The notes under the pieces were generated by a model. The model did not search any database. It was not told the origin of the DNA and saw nothing but the letters and a program-made list of their open reading frames with translations. From the NCBI GenBank assembly GCA_032622095.1, contig CP136061.1, positions 135,741,587-135,805,586 of the forward strand: a stretch of 64,000 nt of DNA, written 5' to 3'. This document shows, one piece after another, positions 36,296-49,388 of the stretch (position 1 is its first letter; the number at the start of each line of letters is the position of its first letter). The DNA is from Siphonodentalium dalli. Lineage: Eukaryota > Mollusca > Scaphopoda > Gadilida > Siphonodentaliidae. The position numbers and the translations under genes are program-made.

Positions 36296-37140
36296 ATACC
36301 CCTTTTAAAATAAAAAGGGGGTATACTGTTTTGCACCTGTCTGTCGGGCCGTGCGTCCGTCCGTACATCCGTCTGATGTCTGTTCATGTCATAACTTGAA
36401 CAGTAGTGCTCGAATCTCAATGAAATTTTTTATGGCTGTTCATTACTATGAGGGCATTCAATAGAGTGTTACATCGTTTTGTTCAGATTTTTCATTCTAG
36501 AGTTATTCATCTTTGTTTATCTTGAAATGTTGGATTTTTGGTCTGTCTGGTGTCTGTTCATATCATAACTTCAACAGTTGTGCTGGATCTCAATGAAATT
36601 TGGTATGGATGTTCACTACTATGAGGACATTAAAAAGAGGGTTCCATCGTTTTGTTCGGATTTTCCATTCTGGAGTTGTTCATCTTTGTTTATCTGGAAA
36701 TGTTGGCTTTTTGGTCCGTCTGGTGTCTGTTCATGTCGTAACTTCAACAGTTGTACTGGGATCTCAATGAAATTTGGTCTGGATGTTCACTACTATGAGG
36801 ACATTATAAAGAGGGTTCCATTGTTTTGTTCAGATTTTCCATTCTAGAGTTATACATCTTTGTTTATCTGGAAATGTTGGCTTTTTGGTCCGTCTGGTGT
36901 CTCTTCATGTCGTAACTTCAACAGTAATGCTCGGATCTCAATGAAATTTTGTATGGATGTTCACCACTATGAGGACATTTAATGGCACATTCAAATTTTT
37001 GTTTTGTTTTTATAGTTACTCATCTTTGTTTATATGAAAATGCTGGTGTTTGGGTCCATCTGTCTGAGTATAGCCCTCATAAGTTATAGATATGCCCACA
37101 CGAGGGGGTATGCACCGGACGACAGTCCATCTCTTGTTTA
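36296..37140 (+). repeat. Element with four ~174-bp tandem units
   Basis: It begins TTATACCCCTTTTAAAA and ends ACAGTCCATCTCTTGTTT. The units start at 36374, 36548, 36721 and 36895 with TGTCTGTTCATGTC and include CTCAATGAAATTTGG. A one-unit relative lies at 47480-47835. The 89-codon open frame inside is repeat sequence. Confidence 0.85.
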
Positions 37141-37489
37141 ATTTTGTAGTCACTCAAAATTTGGAAACAAAAAGTCCATAGATTTAGACATCCATGACCT
37201 GTCAATAGGAGATGTCGGACACTGACGGACATTTATGTGGCTAGTCACCCAATCACGGACCTGTCAGTTTCTCCTATTCCACTGTCCCAGATGCTGTGTG
37301 CAAGTTTTGTAGTTTTATTCAGCTTCTTCTGCTATAATTCCAACATGTTATGAATCCATAATCTGGAGTTTTATCACTATCTACTACTTGATAGCCACAT
37401 AAAATTTTATGGCTACTTGAGAAGCCACATAAAAACTAAAGCCACATTACCATTTCTAGCCACATAGGTCGGAGCCACATATCTACCGT

Positions 37490-38335
37490 GGGTCCGAGGT
37501 TTCCGGATGATAACTTTAGTTAGAGTGAACCAAATTAAATTAAATTGGGTATGTGGGTTTACTAGACAGGTCAAGTTCGAATTCTGGTTCCGTCCGCCAA
37601 TTTTCACCAGAGTTATGCCCCTTTTTATGTGTACCCATACCATGTATGGTACACATAATGCCGACGTCCGGATCAACCATCCGTCGTTCGTCCGTCCGTC
37701 TGTCCGTCTGTCTGTCGTACCGTCTGTCCGTCTGTCCGTAGACACTTGCTATCCGATTCATTTACTCGAATAGTTTTTATCGGATCTTGTTCAAATTTTA
37801 TGTGCATGTTTATGATGACACACTCCTCACCTGTATAGTTTTTGGTATCGATCGGTTGATCGGTTTAGAAATTATTAACACTTTGCATCCGCACATAGTC
37901 ATGAGCTATCCGATGCTATAACCAAAGTATTTTTTGTCTGTTTTCATATTTGATATGTAGGTTTATGATGACACACCCCTCACCTGTATAGTTTTTGGTA
38001 TCGATTAGTTGATCAGTTTATAAAATAATTAACCCTTCACACACATGCTATCCAATGTAATAAGTTGAACATATATCTTCTGATCTGCCTCATATTTCTT
38101 ACCTAGGTTTTTCTTAGCACGGTCTTCATCTGTATGGTTTTTGGTATCATTTAATTAACCCTTTTCACTCTTAATGTTTACTTAGAACTCACGCAAGCTG
38201 CTATGACTCAAAACATTTTTCATCTGATCTGCACCAAATTTGGTACATGTGGTCCTCACCCCAAAATACAGATCAAGTTCAAATTTGGGTTTGATCCGAT
38301 ATATTTTAACAGAGTTATGGCCCTTTATAATTCAA
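37490..38335 (+). repeat. Array of CCGTCTGTCC and GGTATCGAT units
   Basis: GTACCCATACCATGTATGGTAC, a long CCGTCTGTC-rich stretch, then three diverged units with TTTATGATGACACACYCCTCACC, and a final ACCAAATTTGGTAC...GTTATGGCCC unit. Confidence 0.75.
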
Positions 38336-39839
38336 GTGACTTATAATGTAGTTCCATGAAATACACTGGTATATGGTCGAATGGTGGACAACTCTATTGG
38401 AAATATAATGATAACATTCCCTGGTGTATGCCCATGTAGATTGTAAACAGCTCATGAAATGATTAATTGCTATTTAGCTATGGCCAAGTGGTTAGATGGA
38501 TACCAAGATAAACAAACAATATTATACTGATGGCTGGTTAATTGTCAAATTTGATAAATGACACCAGGCTCTTGTTTATCTAATTTTGAAATTTCATTAC
38601 AGGCTGCCTGATAATTGACCCATGACCTACACAATTGTCTGCATATTCCATTGATATGCTTAGAAAATAATTAACCCTTTCCAAGTTTCCAACAGATTTA
38701 TGCTTTAATGCACATGGGCTCTTCCTCATATGTCTTATCTTGGGTTATCTTCACACTATTAACTTCTATGGATTGTGGAATTGATTAATTGATTTTTGAA
38801 AAATATATTAACCCTTCAGACACATTCTTTTGATATTACATTAAAATAATGGCTAATAGCCAATATAATTGTTATATGCAATAGGTTACAAGCAGATAAA
38901 TCTTCATTATTGTTTGTATTATGCAGAAACATATTAAATGAACCCTCTTTTTGAATCAGGTTCATTAGTTAATGAACGTTCAATAAGACACCAATTGAAT
39001 ATGCTTACAGATTATAGGTGATGCATTATTTTGAAAATCAATATGGCAGATAATATTGCCAGGAACCTTATTTTCCCATCTGTTCATATTGTCATGGTTG
39101 ACTGAATTTTGGTGACCACAGAGTGCTTAAAAGATTAACAGTGAAGGTTATGTGTTTTAGTCTGCAAGCTACTTGTAAAATATTGTTATGTCTTGAAACC
39201 ATTTGATTCAGTGTTACATTCCTTTATATTAACTATGGTAATCTTTTCGATTTAGGGATCATTGGGGCCAGCATCCGCACCATATAATGGCTGTATAACA
39301 TGGCTGTATAACATTATATAGATAACATTTTTGAATTATACTGTATAAACTACATGCATTTTTGACATGATTGATAAACAAATAACAACTGGGAAGAATG
39401 GGGGGGGGGGGGTCATTAAAGTTCAAATTAAATATGAGATGGAATCCCACATGTTGTTCTATGCAGTCTGGCTTGTCAACTAATTATAATTTCTCTTTAG
39501 AAGTGAATGAGATTTGAATAGCTGGTAGTTTTGTTTCCAATGAGCTAACTTCAACTTATAAACATATCCTCAGAAATAACTAAACCCTTGGATCTCACAT
39601 AGATAGGTCCTTGGATGAATAAGGATAGAGTTATTAGATTTAGAACACCCCCCCCCCCCCTTCGCAACCACAAATACTTTAACCCCTTCTTAAGACAAAT
39701 TATTTGAGCTATTGAATTCAAGATGGTGCTGATATATGGATACCTGTGTTCATATCTTTGATAAATTATCAGTTATAGCTAATCGCTATCGCCCGGGTAT
39801 GGGTTAAACATCTGCCGATCGTGATCGGCCTCTCGTTTG

Positions 39840-40800
39840 ACTTAGAAAACCCCTGAAAGTTGGTTTCCGGATGTTAATCGGATTCAAACCAAATTTGGTA
39901 TATTACTTTCTCCCAGCAAAACACAGGTCAAGTTCGAACTTGGGTTCTGCCCGACCATTTTTGGCAGAGTTATGTCCCTTTTTCGACATAGAAAATTCAG
40001 TTTTTCTTCTGTTTTTTTGTTTCCAGATGATAACTTGATTTTGGATTGTTTATATGAAAAACCCGCATTTTTGGATTACTTATATCAAAATACAGCTCAA
40101 GCACGAATTTCGGTGTAATCCGATAATTTTTGCGAGAGTTATGGCCCTTTTTTGTCCGCCGACCCGACATATAAAACCCCAAAAGTTTCTGTCCGGATGA
40201 TAACTTTAGGAGAGTTAATCAGATTTAAACCAAATTTGGTATGTGTCTTTCTCCCAGCAAAACACAGGTCAAGTTCGAATTTGGGTTCCGCCCGCCAATT
40301 TTCACCAGAGTTATGTCCCTTTTTTACTTAGAATTTTTGCCAATTTGAGGTTTCCGGATGATAACTTTAGTAAATGTGTACTGAATGAAATTAAATTTGG
40401 TATGTAGGTTTACTAGCACTAAAGACAGGTTTTTATGCGCAAACAATGGTCGTATCAAGCCGACGCTTAGAGGCGGACATGAGGTCTACCGACCTTTTAT
40501 TCGACTTAGATTTTACCTGATTTGCGGTTTCCGGATGATAAATTTAGATTGAGTCAAGTGAACTGAACTAAATTTGGTGTATTAGTTTACCACCCCAAAA
40601 TACAGATGAAGTTTGGGTTTCGTCCACATGATTTTTACTGAGTTATGCCCCTTTTTCAACTTAGATTTGACCTGATATGCGGTTTCCAGATGATAACTTT
40701 AGATTGAATCTAGTGAACTGAACCAAATTTGGTATACAGATCAAGTTCAAATATGGGTTCTATCTACATGATTTTGCAGGTCAAGTTCGAATTTGAGTCC
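39840..40800 (+). repeat. Array of GGTTTCCGGATGATAAC units
   Basis: Five or more diverged copies of GTTTCCGGATGATAACTTTA...AACCAAATTTGGTATG...CAGGTCAAGTTCGAA...GAGTTATGYCC. Confidence 0.8.
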
Positions 40801-41591
40801 GATTTTTGTCAAATTTATAGGATTTTTTTGTCTGAAAATAGCCGAAAATAAATATTTAAAAAAATTAATTTTGGTTTCCGCAAGATCACTGGTAACAAGG
40901 TATATTAATTGTCCCCCGAAAAATTTATTTTTTGGGGACTATAGAAACGGGCTCCGTCTGTCCGTTCGTCCATGTGTCCGTTGTACCGTCACACTTTTGA
41001 GTACCTTCATGGTGTAATCATCTCCTCCTACAGATTTCATCCCAGAGATTTGAAACTTCAGTATATTGTTGCCCATATATTGAAGATGTGCAACTTGTAT
41101 ATAGATGTCAGAAAAATTATTTTTTTACGGAGTTTATTAACCCTTTTCGACTTAGAAAATGTCAACATTTAAAAAAAATTCTTTAACAAAGCGGCATCGA
41201 CTTGCCACGTTTTCAGGGGACACTGTGGTCAGCTGACCTTTTATTTCAACTGTAAATGTTTATATTTTGAGGTTTCTGATTGATAAAAAAAAAATTCAGT
41301 CAAATATACCACACTTGAAGTTATTGTGTTTTATTTTTTTTATTATTTCGTCTCAAGTCAAAGGTTTCAACAAATTAATTAAACCTTGCCACACTCTACT
41401 CCAGAAATGGGCGTATTATGCCACGCCCCAACGGCGTGCTCTTGTTAATTTTTTGTAGTCATCTAGTATAAGCAGAACCTATTGCATGACTCTGGATAAA
41501 GTTACATATATCTATTTAAGTTGATAATAAATGCTCTTTATTGCTAATTATTAGTGCCTCTTTAAATCATTTAAGTTCGACAGAACCTATT

Positions 41592-42716
41592 GTATTGTAT
41601 TGTGTTTATTTCAGGCAAGATATGCCCATATATAGTCATACATACAACATATAATTACAAATTAAATATAAAGAAGTTGATTCCAATGATTGAATAAATT
41701 AGACCGATAGATCAGATCTGAGTTACAAATAGCATTCAAAATACTGTTTAAAGATTTATAAATTCTTACACGAAATCCATACACACCCTTTCGAATCAAC
41801 ACTGTCAGAGAGCACATTCTGTCACCTAAAAACATCCCACTCGCACTACATGATCTCTCATAACCCATAAATTTTCTGTATGCATTATTATAACAAACTG
41901 TAAGTTTTCTATAACATCGTTTGGTATAGTTCATCCAAAGATGAGCACAATATAATGGACATACGAACATTTGAAATAAATACATTTTCACATTAGGCGA
42001 ACATTTGTAAAACTTTCTAATAAGCATATTTGACCGAGAGCATATAGACCGATATTGACGCATAATATCATCATTGGAAAAATCATTGTTGAGTATATGT
42101 CCGAGGTACTTATAGGAGGACACGAACTTAAGTTCATTGCCCATTAAGTATATTTTTGGAAATGACCGAATATGAAAAGATTTAGAGATAAAAGTCATCC
42201 CCACAGTTTTTATAATATTATAAGTTAAATAAATCTTCTTAGCCTCGTGTTCACATATTCTCAACAAATGACGTAGTCCCTCCAAAGATGGTGCAATAAT
42301 ACACATATCATCAGCATAACATAAATGATTGATTTTTGCACTGCCAACAATGCTTTCGCTAATCTCGTTGATATACACATTAAATAAATAAGGGCTAAAT
42401 ATGTCACCCTGTCTAACACCTCTCGTGGGCCGGAAGCATGTGGAGTATGTTTGTCCCCAGCTAACATGATACATCTGATTTAGAAACCAGTCCTTAAGGA
42501 TCCGAATAATAGCTGATGGCACTGACCATTGCTCTAGATGACGTAGTAGCATTTCATGGTTGACTCGATCGAACGCTTTACTTGCATCCAAGAAGCACAC
42601 GAAAACAGGAGTATCCTTAGAATTATAATGTTGTATCACTTCTTTTAGTGCAAATATGCAGCCGTCCGTTGAATGATCTTTTTTAAAACCAAACTGTTGT
42701 CTGTGGTATATAATTG
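41592..42716 (-). mobile_element. 5'-truncated LINE with reverse transcriptase (CR1/L2/Jockey-like)
   Basis: On the minus strand an open frame of 325 codons from an ATG at 42639 (down to 41662) has the reverse-transcriptase palm motifs: FLDASKAFDRV, GVRQGDIFSPYLFNVYINEI and HLCYADDMCI, with the catalytic YADD. The frame stays open upstream to about 42716 and adds HRQQFGFKKDHSTDGCIF, so the ATG is not a natural start. The endonuclease and the rest of the 5' end are absent. The 3' untranslated end terminates in short ACAAT repeats (TATTGTATTGTATTGTG on the + strand near 41590). It sits inside another repeat (TTATTAGT/ACCTAT family), interrupting it between ACCTAT and CCCTGACATTCC. The uninterrupted frame indicates a fairly young insertion. 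Confidence 0.85.
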
Positions 42717-42913
42717 TGGTATATCCCTGACATTCCCTGCATCATTTTACTTTTGTGCACAAATTTTCCCACACATCTACTGGACTGATAATAAATGCTC
42801 TAAATTGATCATATAATTTATTAGACCCCCCCCCCCCCCCACCCCCCTTGTGTCATCTGATGTCCAAGGCGCTTATCCCATGGCATTCCCCTGGTCAGGT
42901 GAGCCATCTGTAC

Positions 42914-43025
42914 TCTCAGTGAGAGCTTTCCGATGAATTGCAACAAGCCATATTTCTGACTAAATCCTGAAAAATTACCCATAATTCTGCTGTGGTTAAG
43001 GAGTCGATTATTTAGGGCATTACTG
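42914..43025. mobile_element. Half copy of the TA-type MITE
   Basis: Only the right arm is present, from the central loop (CTCTCAGTGAGAG) to GGGCATTACTG+TA. The left break is at the palindrome centre. Confidence 0.85.
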
Positions 43026-43029
43026 TACT

Positions 43030-46000
43030 GCTAGTGTGACTCTCATACAAACTGTCACGATAACTGGTTTGTTAATGAGCTCTCTGATTTTGAGAGTCTG
43101 TGCTATTGATAATTCATTCATTTTCAAATCTGCTCCAAGCTAGATTTATATTACGGAAAGCTAATGTAAATCCAATGCATTGCTCATTTATTTTCTTTGT
43201 TATGGCTAATGATACTAGCACTGTCCTGTCTTGATTGTTGTACAGATTTGTTACGCCTTTCTTTACTAAATGTATTCTCCCATTCAGTTACAGCAGTATA
43301 CAATGGATTAGTATATTATTCAGAATATATGAGCAGACATCAGCCAGACGAAAAGATAATATAAGTGCAGAAGAATTCATATCTATTCATATCTATTGAT
43401 GGGATATGTTCAGTTAATAAGTTCAACGAACAGTGGTCGTTTGTTGAACTTAATATCTTTACATTTCCAAAGGGAACTACTCGTCGATGAGTAATTAGTA
43501 AATATAGGTTAAGTTTGTATCATGAGAAATTACAAGTTTACTGCTGCAAAAAAATATGCCAAGTTCCATTTCGGGTTCTGTCCATGCCCATATTCTCAAG
43601 ATTTACAACACCTTTGAGGTTGCTTGGTTTCCAGACGATACTAGTCTAGTTTAGGATTAGTTTGTCGCCTCCAAACTCGGTGTGTAACTGAATTTGCTTA
43701 ATATACAAATTGGCTTCAAATTGTGGATTTACCAGATTTACAGACCTTTCTTACTCAGAAGTTTGAATTGTTATGGGTTCCTTGATGAAATTACTTAAAA
43801 TAAACTATTAAAAGGGTTTATGGTTTATAAATTGGATAAGACCACTGCAATTGTGGAAACAGCTATTTTTGGTAAAAGAAAAAGTTAGACCGACCCCAGG
43901 TTCACATTAACTCTTTTGATGCCTTGCAGCACCACAGATGGATGCCCAGTGCCCCACATTCTGTACATGTATACATAGATTGTGGGTGTATATGGTTAAT
44001 GTGGTGTATCTCAGGTATGATTGGGTATTATTTGTTCAACATCACATGCGAGTGGGCATATGGTTGGGCCCGATGTAGCCGCTTTGCCCATTTGCCCACC
44101 CTATGGAGGTCACATGGCCTAAGTGGCCATCTTGGATTTCTACTTGTATGCATGTATTTCGGCTATATTTAGGTGTAAACAGGCAAATATCCGCGATAAA
44201 ATAATGTAACCGCTAGTCTGTTGCATTGAATATTATTGTGTTATTATCAGTCGATATATTGTAGGTGGTGACACACATCCTACATCTATAATTTATATTA
44301 CAACCACCTCTAAATAGAGTCACATGACCATGTTCATCACCGTGGGTGCATACCTACTAATATACAGTAATGCCCTAATTAATCGACTCTTTAACCACAG
44401 CATAATTATGGGTAACTTTTCAGGATTTAGTCGGTAATATGGCTTGTTGCCATTCATCGGAAAGCTCTCCCCTGTGGTTAAAGAGTCGATTAATTAGGGC
44501 ATTACTCTATATATGATCCAATTCATGTGGATTTATGCAGGGATATTGCATTTTATTTGTCACATCTGCTACATTTTCTGGTGTTATGTTCAGGTATGAA
44601 TAGCACATGATTTCATGATTTGCCACCACCCATATGGTTTTTTTTATGGTCAAGGTGACCATTTTGAATTTGCTCCAGCATGTCTGCATTTCAGATATAT
44701 CCAGGTTTACAATGGACCAAATTGTTGCTGTAAATATTGTATGTGGTATCTTTGTGTATTTTGTTTAAATATCGCTAATAGGTGTCGGTAATTGATTAGC
44801 ACATGACATGGCTGATCTTCTTATGACTATCTTTGAGAAGGTCACACGACCACTGACTTCTATATGTATATTTTCAAACATGTCTACCGAGCAATTTTCC
44901 AAGTCGAGACAATTTTGTTCAGTGAGAAACCCAACAGCCAAAAACAGAGTAATGCCACAAGCCCACAACCACAGAAATATGCTTGTTTGAACTGGTATGA
45001 CTTCAAACTATTCACCTTGGAAATTGTTTTCCAGTATTGCGCATTAACGTAAACCCTCCCACCTCCCCTAGCTCAACATTTTTATATAACCAATTATATC
45101 TGGGTCCCTCGCGAGTCATATCTGGGTATCATCCCTTAATTCTATTACCAATTATACATTAGAAATCAACCAATTTGATATTTCCCACCAACAACAGAAC
45201 TTACACTATTAAAGTATAAATAATGTGCTATGACCTTGTCCGCTTATATGAGGTCCATCGATAGAAAATAAATAGGCAACCGAGTGTACCTGTCTTCACA
45301 GAATTGCACAGCCTTGACCATGGACACCCTCCTATTTTGCATAAATGCGTGTGTTGCATTGTATGTAAATTTGCATAAATGCGCGTTTGGTATCAAAATA
45401 GTTTTAAACTGTACCATCATTGTAACATTAGCAGTACACCTGAATTTGAAGGCTGAATTTGATAAAAAAAAAAGGGACAGGTTTATAAATTTGTAAATTT
45501 GATTGTTTTCCAACACAAAGCTCAAATATAAACATGATCCAAATTGTGATAATTGAAGCTTTAGTCCCCCCTCATTACGTAAATTATATGGTCAAATAAT
45601 TGTTTGGACACTATGTGTGCCTTTAAAATATTGCAATAAGCGCATACATTTAACATGACCTTTAATAATAAATGGTGATAGTCATGGCACTGGAAGTATT
45701 GCCGAGCAACATGGATGTTTATATTCACACACAGCTGACTATAAAAAATCAATTTCCAGCCTTTGATCATAATGTGTTTCAAACTGTCTGCATATTATTA
45801 ATGTATTTCGCAGAATTTTCCACTTGCATGATTTGTGTGATTGGTAAATCAGGTGAATATATCAGGTCTGTATGCACTAGACCATTGCATTTTGCTGCTT
45901 GTCTGGGTATGTTGAATCTGTTTGATCGAAAACAAATGGTGTTCTGGAAATTCGGACATTTTTGTACTTTATACTATATTACTTTTATTCATTTTCTATT

Positions 46001-46630
46001 CTTGAGGAATACTGGAAAATGTGAGTTCAGCTGTTTAAGTTGTCTGTATGGCCTACTTGGCTGTGCTGCTCTTTAGCCAGGTACAAGAATGATTTAATTG
46101 TAAAAAAAAAACATTATTTTGATTTGAATTTTTTTTTTCTCTTTAGATTTAGCACAAGTTAATGGATTGAACTCATATATGGGCGGTTTGATGCACAATG
46201 AGAAAATTATGTTGGTTCAGTGTTAGACCCGAAATAATCTGAATAGGAGGGGTAGAAAAGATGTTGCAGAAATAAGAAACTTTAGTATATTTTCATTGAC
46301 TTCCAAGTCAAAATATAAATTGTATCCACACTCTCAAAAGCCGAACCTATTATTACACTGTCTGGATGTTATTACACTCTCAGAAATCATCATTATGTCA
46401 TTTGTTTGCATTATTCCTTGTGTGTTCTGTTAATGTAAAATGTTAATCAAGTTGTAGCTTTGGGTAAGTGGTAGGACTAGTGATGTGTTTCAATGTGGCT
46501 TCTGTCATATCAAACTAAAGCTGGTGTAGAAAATTTAATAAACGCAACAGTGAATTCTTCTGAGTAGCGTATAAATTTTCTCCTCTTGCGAAGTGTGAAG
46601 ATTATTTTCCTCATCTCATCACTCAACGAG
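43030..46630. other. Mostly unassigned part of the 13.9-kb intron
   Basis: Apart from the MITE at 44365 and a fragment with CTTTCTTTACTAAATG (43258-43500) related to 14936-15120, nothing is recognised. The 134-codon frame at 45672-46076 is discussed under rejected items. Confidence 0.5.
44365..44507. mobile_element. TA-type MITE with internal deletion
   Basis: The left arm is complete and joins the last ~45 bp of the right arm at CTCTCC|CCTGTGG. TA on both sides. Confidence 0.85.
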
Positions 46631-46636
46631 AAAATT

Positions 46637-46730
46637 TACCTTGACCTTGTAAGCCAGTGTCTTCTCTTATATATGTGAGGCTCCCTATGGGAGACTTGCA
46701 TGTATAAGAGAATGCACTGGCACATGAAAG
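46637..46730. mobile_element. Solo hairpin cassette
   Basis: One hairpin (CCAGTGTCTTCTCTTATATATG to CACTGG) preceded by ACCTTGACCTTGTAAG spacer sequence as in the full elements. No TTAA ends are seen. Confidence 0.7.
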
Positions 46731-46990
46731 AGTTATGGTATGAGAAAAAAATTTGCATAAAAGATAAAAGAGGAGGGGACTAAAAATAAGGGCGGGAGGA
46801 GATGTAAATCAAGTTTTTTTTTATATATATTGGCCCAATCTTCAGTTTTGTCTCAAAAAAATGTATTGTAGTCTTGAAGTCAGGTTTTATAAAATGATGT
46901 TATTGTAATTGTGGCCCGGAGGAGAAACAACAACTTTAACTATTGCATAGATATATGCAATTCATGAGAGTTTATTTGCATATATTACAG

Positions 46991-47103
46991 GCTGAGGAAG
47001 AGGCGATGAAGCGTCTGGAGGATGAAGTTGAAGAAAAAGAAAACATGAGAAGACAAATAGAGCTGGATAAAATACGCCTTCAAGAAGAGGAAGAAAGGAA
47101 AAT
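46991..47103 (+). CDS. Exon k, residues 747-784, coiled coil
   Basis: The acceptor ATATATTACAG and strong donor AT|GTAAGAC bound 113 nt, phase 0 to 2. It reads AEEEAMKRLEDEVEEKENMR and ends with LDKIRLQEEEERKM/I. The split last codon (AT + C) completes as Ile in the next exon. A TTAA-flanked MITE starts 18 nt after the donor. Confidence 0.85.
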
Positions 47104-47120
47104 GTAAGACATGTGCACCT

Positions 47121-47405
47121 TTAACCTCTTGGTTACTATACATCCGTACTGAGTGCGGGCCTAATTGAGCACACAAGCAGTCAGTCATTTCTCGAAACTG
47201 GAACTAAAAAGTTAGTGCATCGGAATTGTTGTATCTCAGATTTGAAACTGTATGATGTTCTGGATTTGTGAATGATAGTAACCTTTCAATGAAATCAGTT
47301 CTATGATTTTCAATATTCCTGCTATATTTTTCTACTGGAAAGTGACAGTAACTTCATCAGTCCAGCACAGAGTGTAATGACATCATTCAGCAGTGAAGAG
47401 GTTAA
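47121..47405 (+). mobile_element. TTAA MITE, CCTCTTCGCTGCT family, just after exon k
   Basis: TTAA on both sides. The ends are CCTCTTGGTTACT and AGCAGTGAAGAGG. The left end lies 18 nt downstream of exon k. Confidence 0.85.
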
Positions 47406-47479
47406 TATTCTCATTTATGTCTTTATGCAGTATGAAAACGAGTCCAATGTTATATTCTTGGGAGAAGTTCAGCCCTTAA

Positions 47480-47835
47480 TTATACCCCGTTTAAAAAAAA
47501 ATGGGGGGGGTATACTGTTTTGCACCTGTCCGTCCACCCACCCGCCTGTCGTCCATCCATCCATCTGTCCGATGTCTGTTCAGGCCATAACTTGAACAGT
47601 AATGCTCGGATCTCAATGATATTTAGTACGGATATTCACCGCTATGAGGACATTCAACGGCATGTTAAATTGTTTTGTTTAGATTTTTTGTTCTGTAGTT
47701 ATTCATCTTTGTTTATATGAAAATTCCTATTTTTGGGTCTGTCTGAGTATATCAGTCATAGGTTATAGGTATGCCCACACTAGGCAGTATGCCACAAGGG
47801 GGTGTGCACCAGTCAACAGTCCATCTCTTGTTCTT
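47480..47835 (+). repeat. One-unit copy of the TTATACCCC element
   Basis: TTATACCCCGTTT...GGGGGGTATACTG at the left and GTCAACAGTCCATCTCTTGTT at the right; the middle carries a single 174-bp-type unit. Confidence 0.75.
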
Positions 47836-47849
47836 GGCTGCTTATGTTT

Positions 47850-48090
47850 GTATTGATGACATATATAGTTCAATGCACTACTCAGAAATTAGTGTCTCTG
47901 AACCAGTGTATATCTCTACAATTGATTCAGTGTATGACGTTCCATGATTGTGTATGATAATAGCCTTGCGGCATGGAGTCACTTGTGGTGTTTTCACGAT
48001 AATCCAGTTATATATTTCCAATGCTAAATCACCATAATTTCATATTTTCAACAGCCCAGCACATGACGTCATTCAGCAGTGAAGGATTAA
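47850..48090 (+). mobile_element. Degenerate TTAA MITE of the same family
   Basis: It keeps the internal GTTATATATTTCC block and the end CATTCAGCAGTGAAGGATTAA. The left end is lost. Confidence 0.6.
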
Positions 48091-48228
48091 AGTGTTGTGT
48101 AACACTCCACTGAGGTGTCCAGAAAAGAATAGCAAATAATCATGCCAAAATTAGTTATTTTCATAAATTTTATATCCAATTAGGCAGAAAACAGTGCCAG
48201 TGTTATTAACAAATTACATGCAGTGACT

Positions 48229-49388
48229 TAGATCATGCCATGAATCTTTGCTCTGCTAATGCCCGTAGAGATCATAGTCCACCAGTACAAAACCTGGGAA
48301 CTTTTTGAAGTTTTGACAGGGAACCTTATAAAATCGAAAAAATGACACAGAGAATATGTTTCTTTGTTATTATCTGTTTCTTAGTAATATACTTCACTGT
48401 AGGTGAAGGTCCCAACTCAAAATTTCATGATTTAAGTGACGTGAGCGAATTTGCTTTGCATTTCTTAGTCCAAAAAAAAAAAGTGTTTTGGTTCTCGGGC
48501 AATTTTTTTTTCAAATCCATGAGGGAGGGAGGGTTTTATTTTTATTTTTTATTTTTTTCTGCGCATAGTAAGCATAGACAAAGATACCTTCCTCTGTCTA
48601 GTAATAACCAGAAAGGTAGAGGGAACTGTTATGCATATAAACTCATTTAGTCTTATATAAAAATGACATTGTACTACTAGTGTATGACTGGGATTACCTA
48701 ACAATATATAATGCCCCTGACATTAACTACTGTTATTGTTGTCTAAGAACTGATACCTCCCCATTCTAATATGTGATCCTGAATTTAGTCCTGTGCCTTT
48801 CAATTGTATAAAGTTACAATTAGTGTAAGTTGTTCACAATGACTAATTGTAAGAAGAGCATGAGGATCAGCTAATCATTTTATTAATTGTAGTCATCTAC
48901 TTCATGTTGTAAGCCTGCAAGTCACTTTTTAACACATTATATGTTAGAGTTCAATGCACACTAATATTCAACACATATCTGCTATGGACATGTTGATAAA
49001 AAAAAAAAACATAAATCAGGCATTGCAATAAAAAGGCCTAATGCTGCCCTTTTTATTCAATGCGGCGGTGCCTGAGAACCAAAACCTTTTTTTTTGGCCT
49101 TACAATTACGGAATTTCTCCTTGGTAATTAATTGAATGTTTATTGCAATATCGGTTCACAAAAGTCACAGAAAAGCATGCAATTTCGAGTTGGGACCTTC
49201 ACCTACAGTGAAGAACATTATGAAGGAACAGATAATATTTAAGAAATATATTGTCCCATGTTATTTTTTCGACTTTATAAGGTTCCCTGTCAAAATTCAA
49301 AAAGTTCCAAGGTTTTGTAACAGTGGAATATGATCTCTATGGGCAATCATTGGGCATTAGCCAGAGTAAAGATTCATGGCATGATCTA
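48229..49388. mobile_element. Element with ~220-bp inverted repeats (1.16 kb)
   Basis: The ends TAGATCATGCCATGAATC and GATTCATGGCATGATCTA continue as inverted copies over about 220 bp, including CACTGTAGGTGAAGGTCCCA. The centre holds an inverted copy of the repeat at 3230-3815. No clean target duplication is seen. Confidence 0.75.

Noticed and set aside
36578-36847. 89-codon frame with internal duplication
   Set aside because: Lies wholly inside the 174-bp tandem units; repetition of the DNA explains the repeated peptide.
45672-46076. 134-codon open frame on the + strand inside the largest intron
   Set aside because: No domain, no splice or start context, Cys/Phe-rich translation of AT-rich DNA typical of chance frames.
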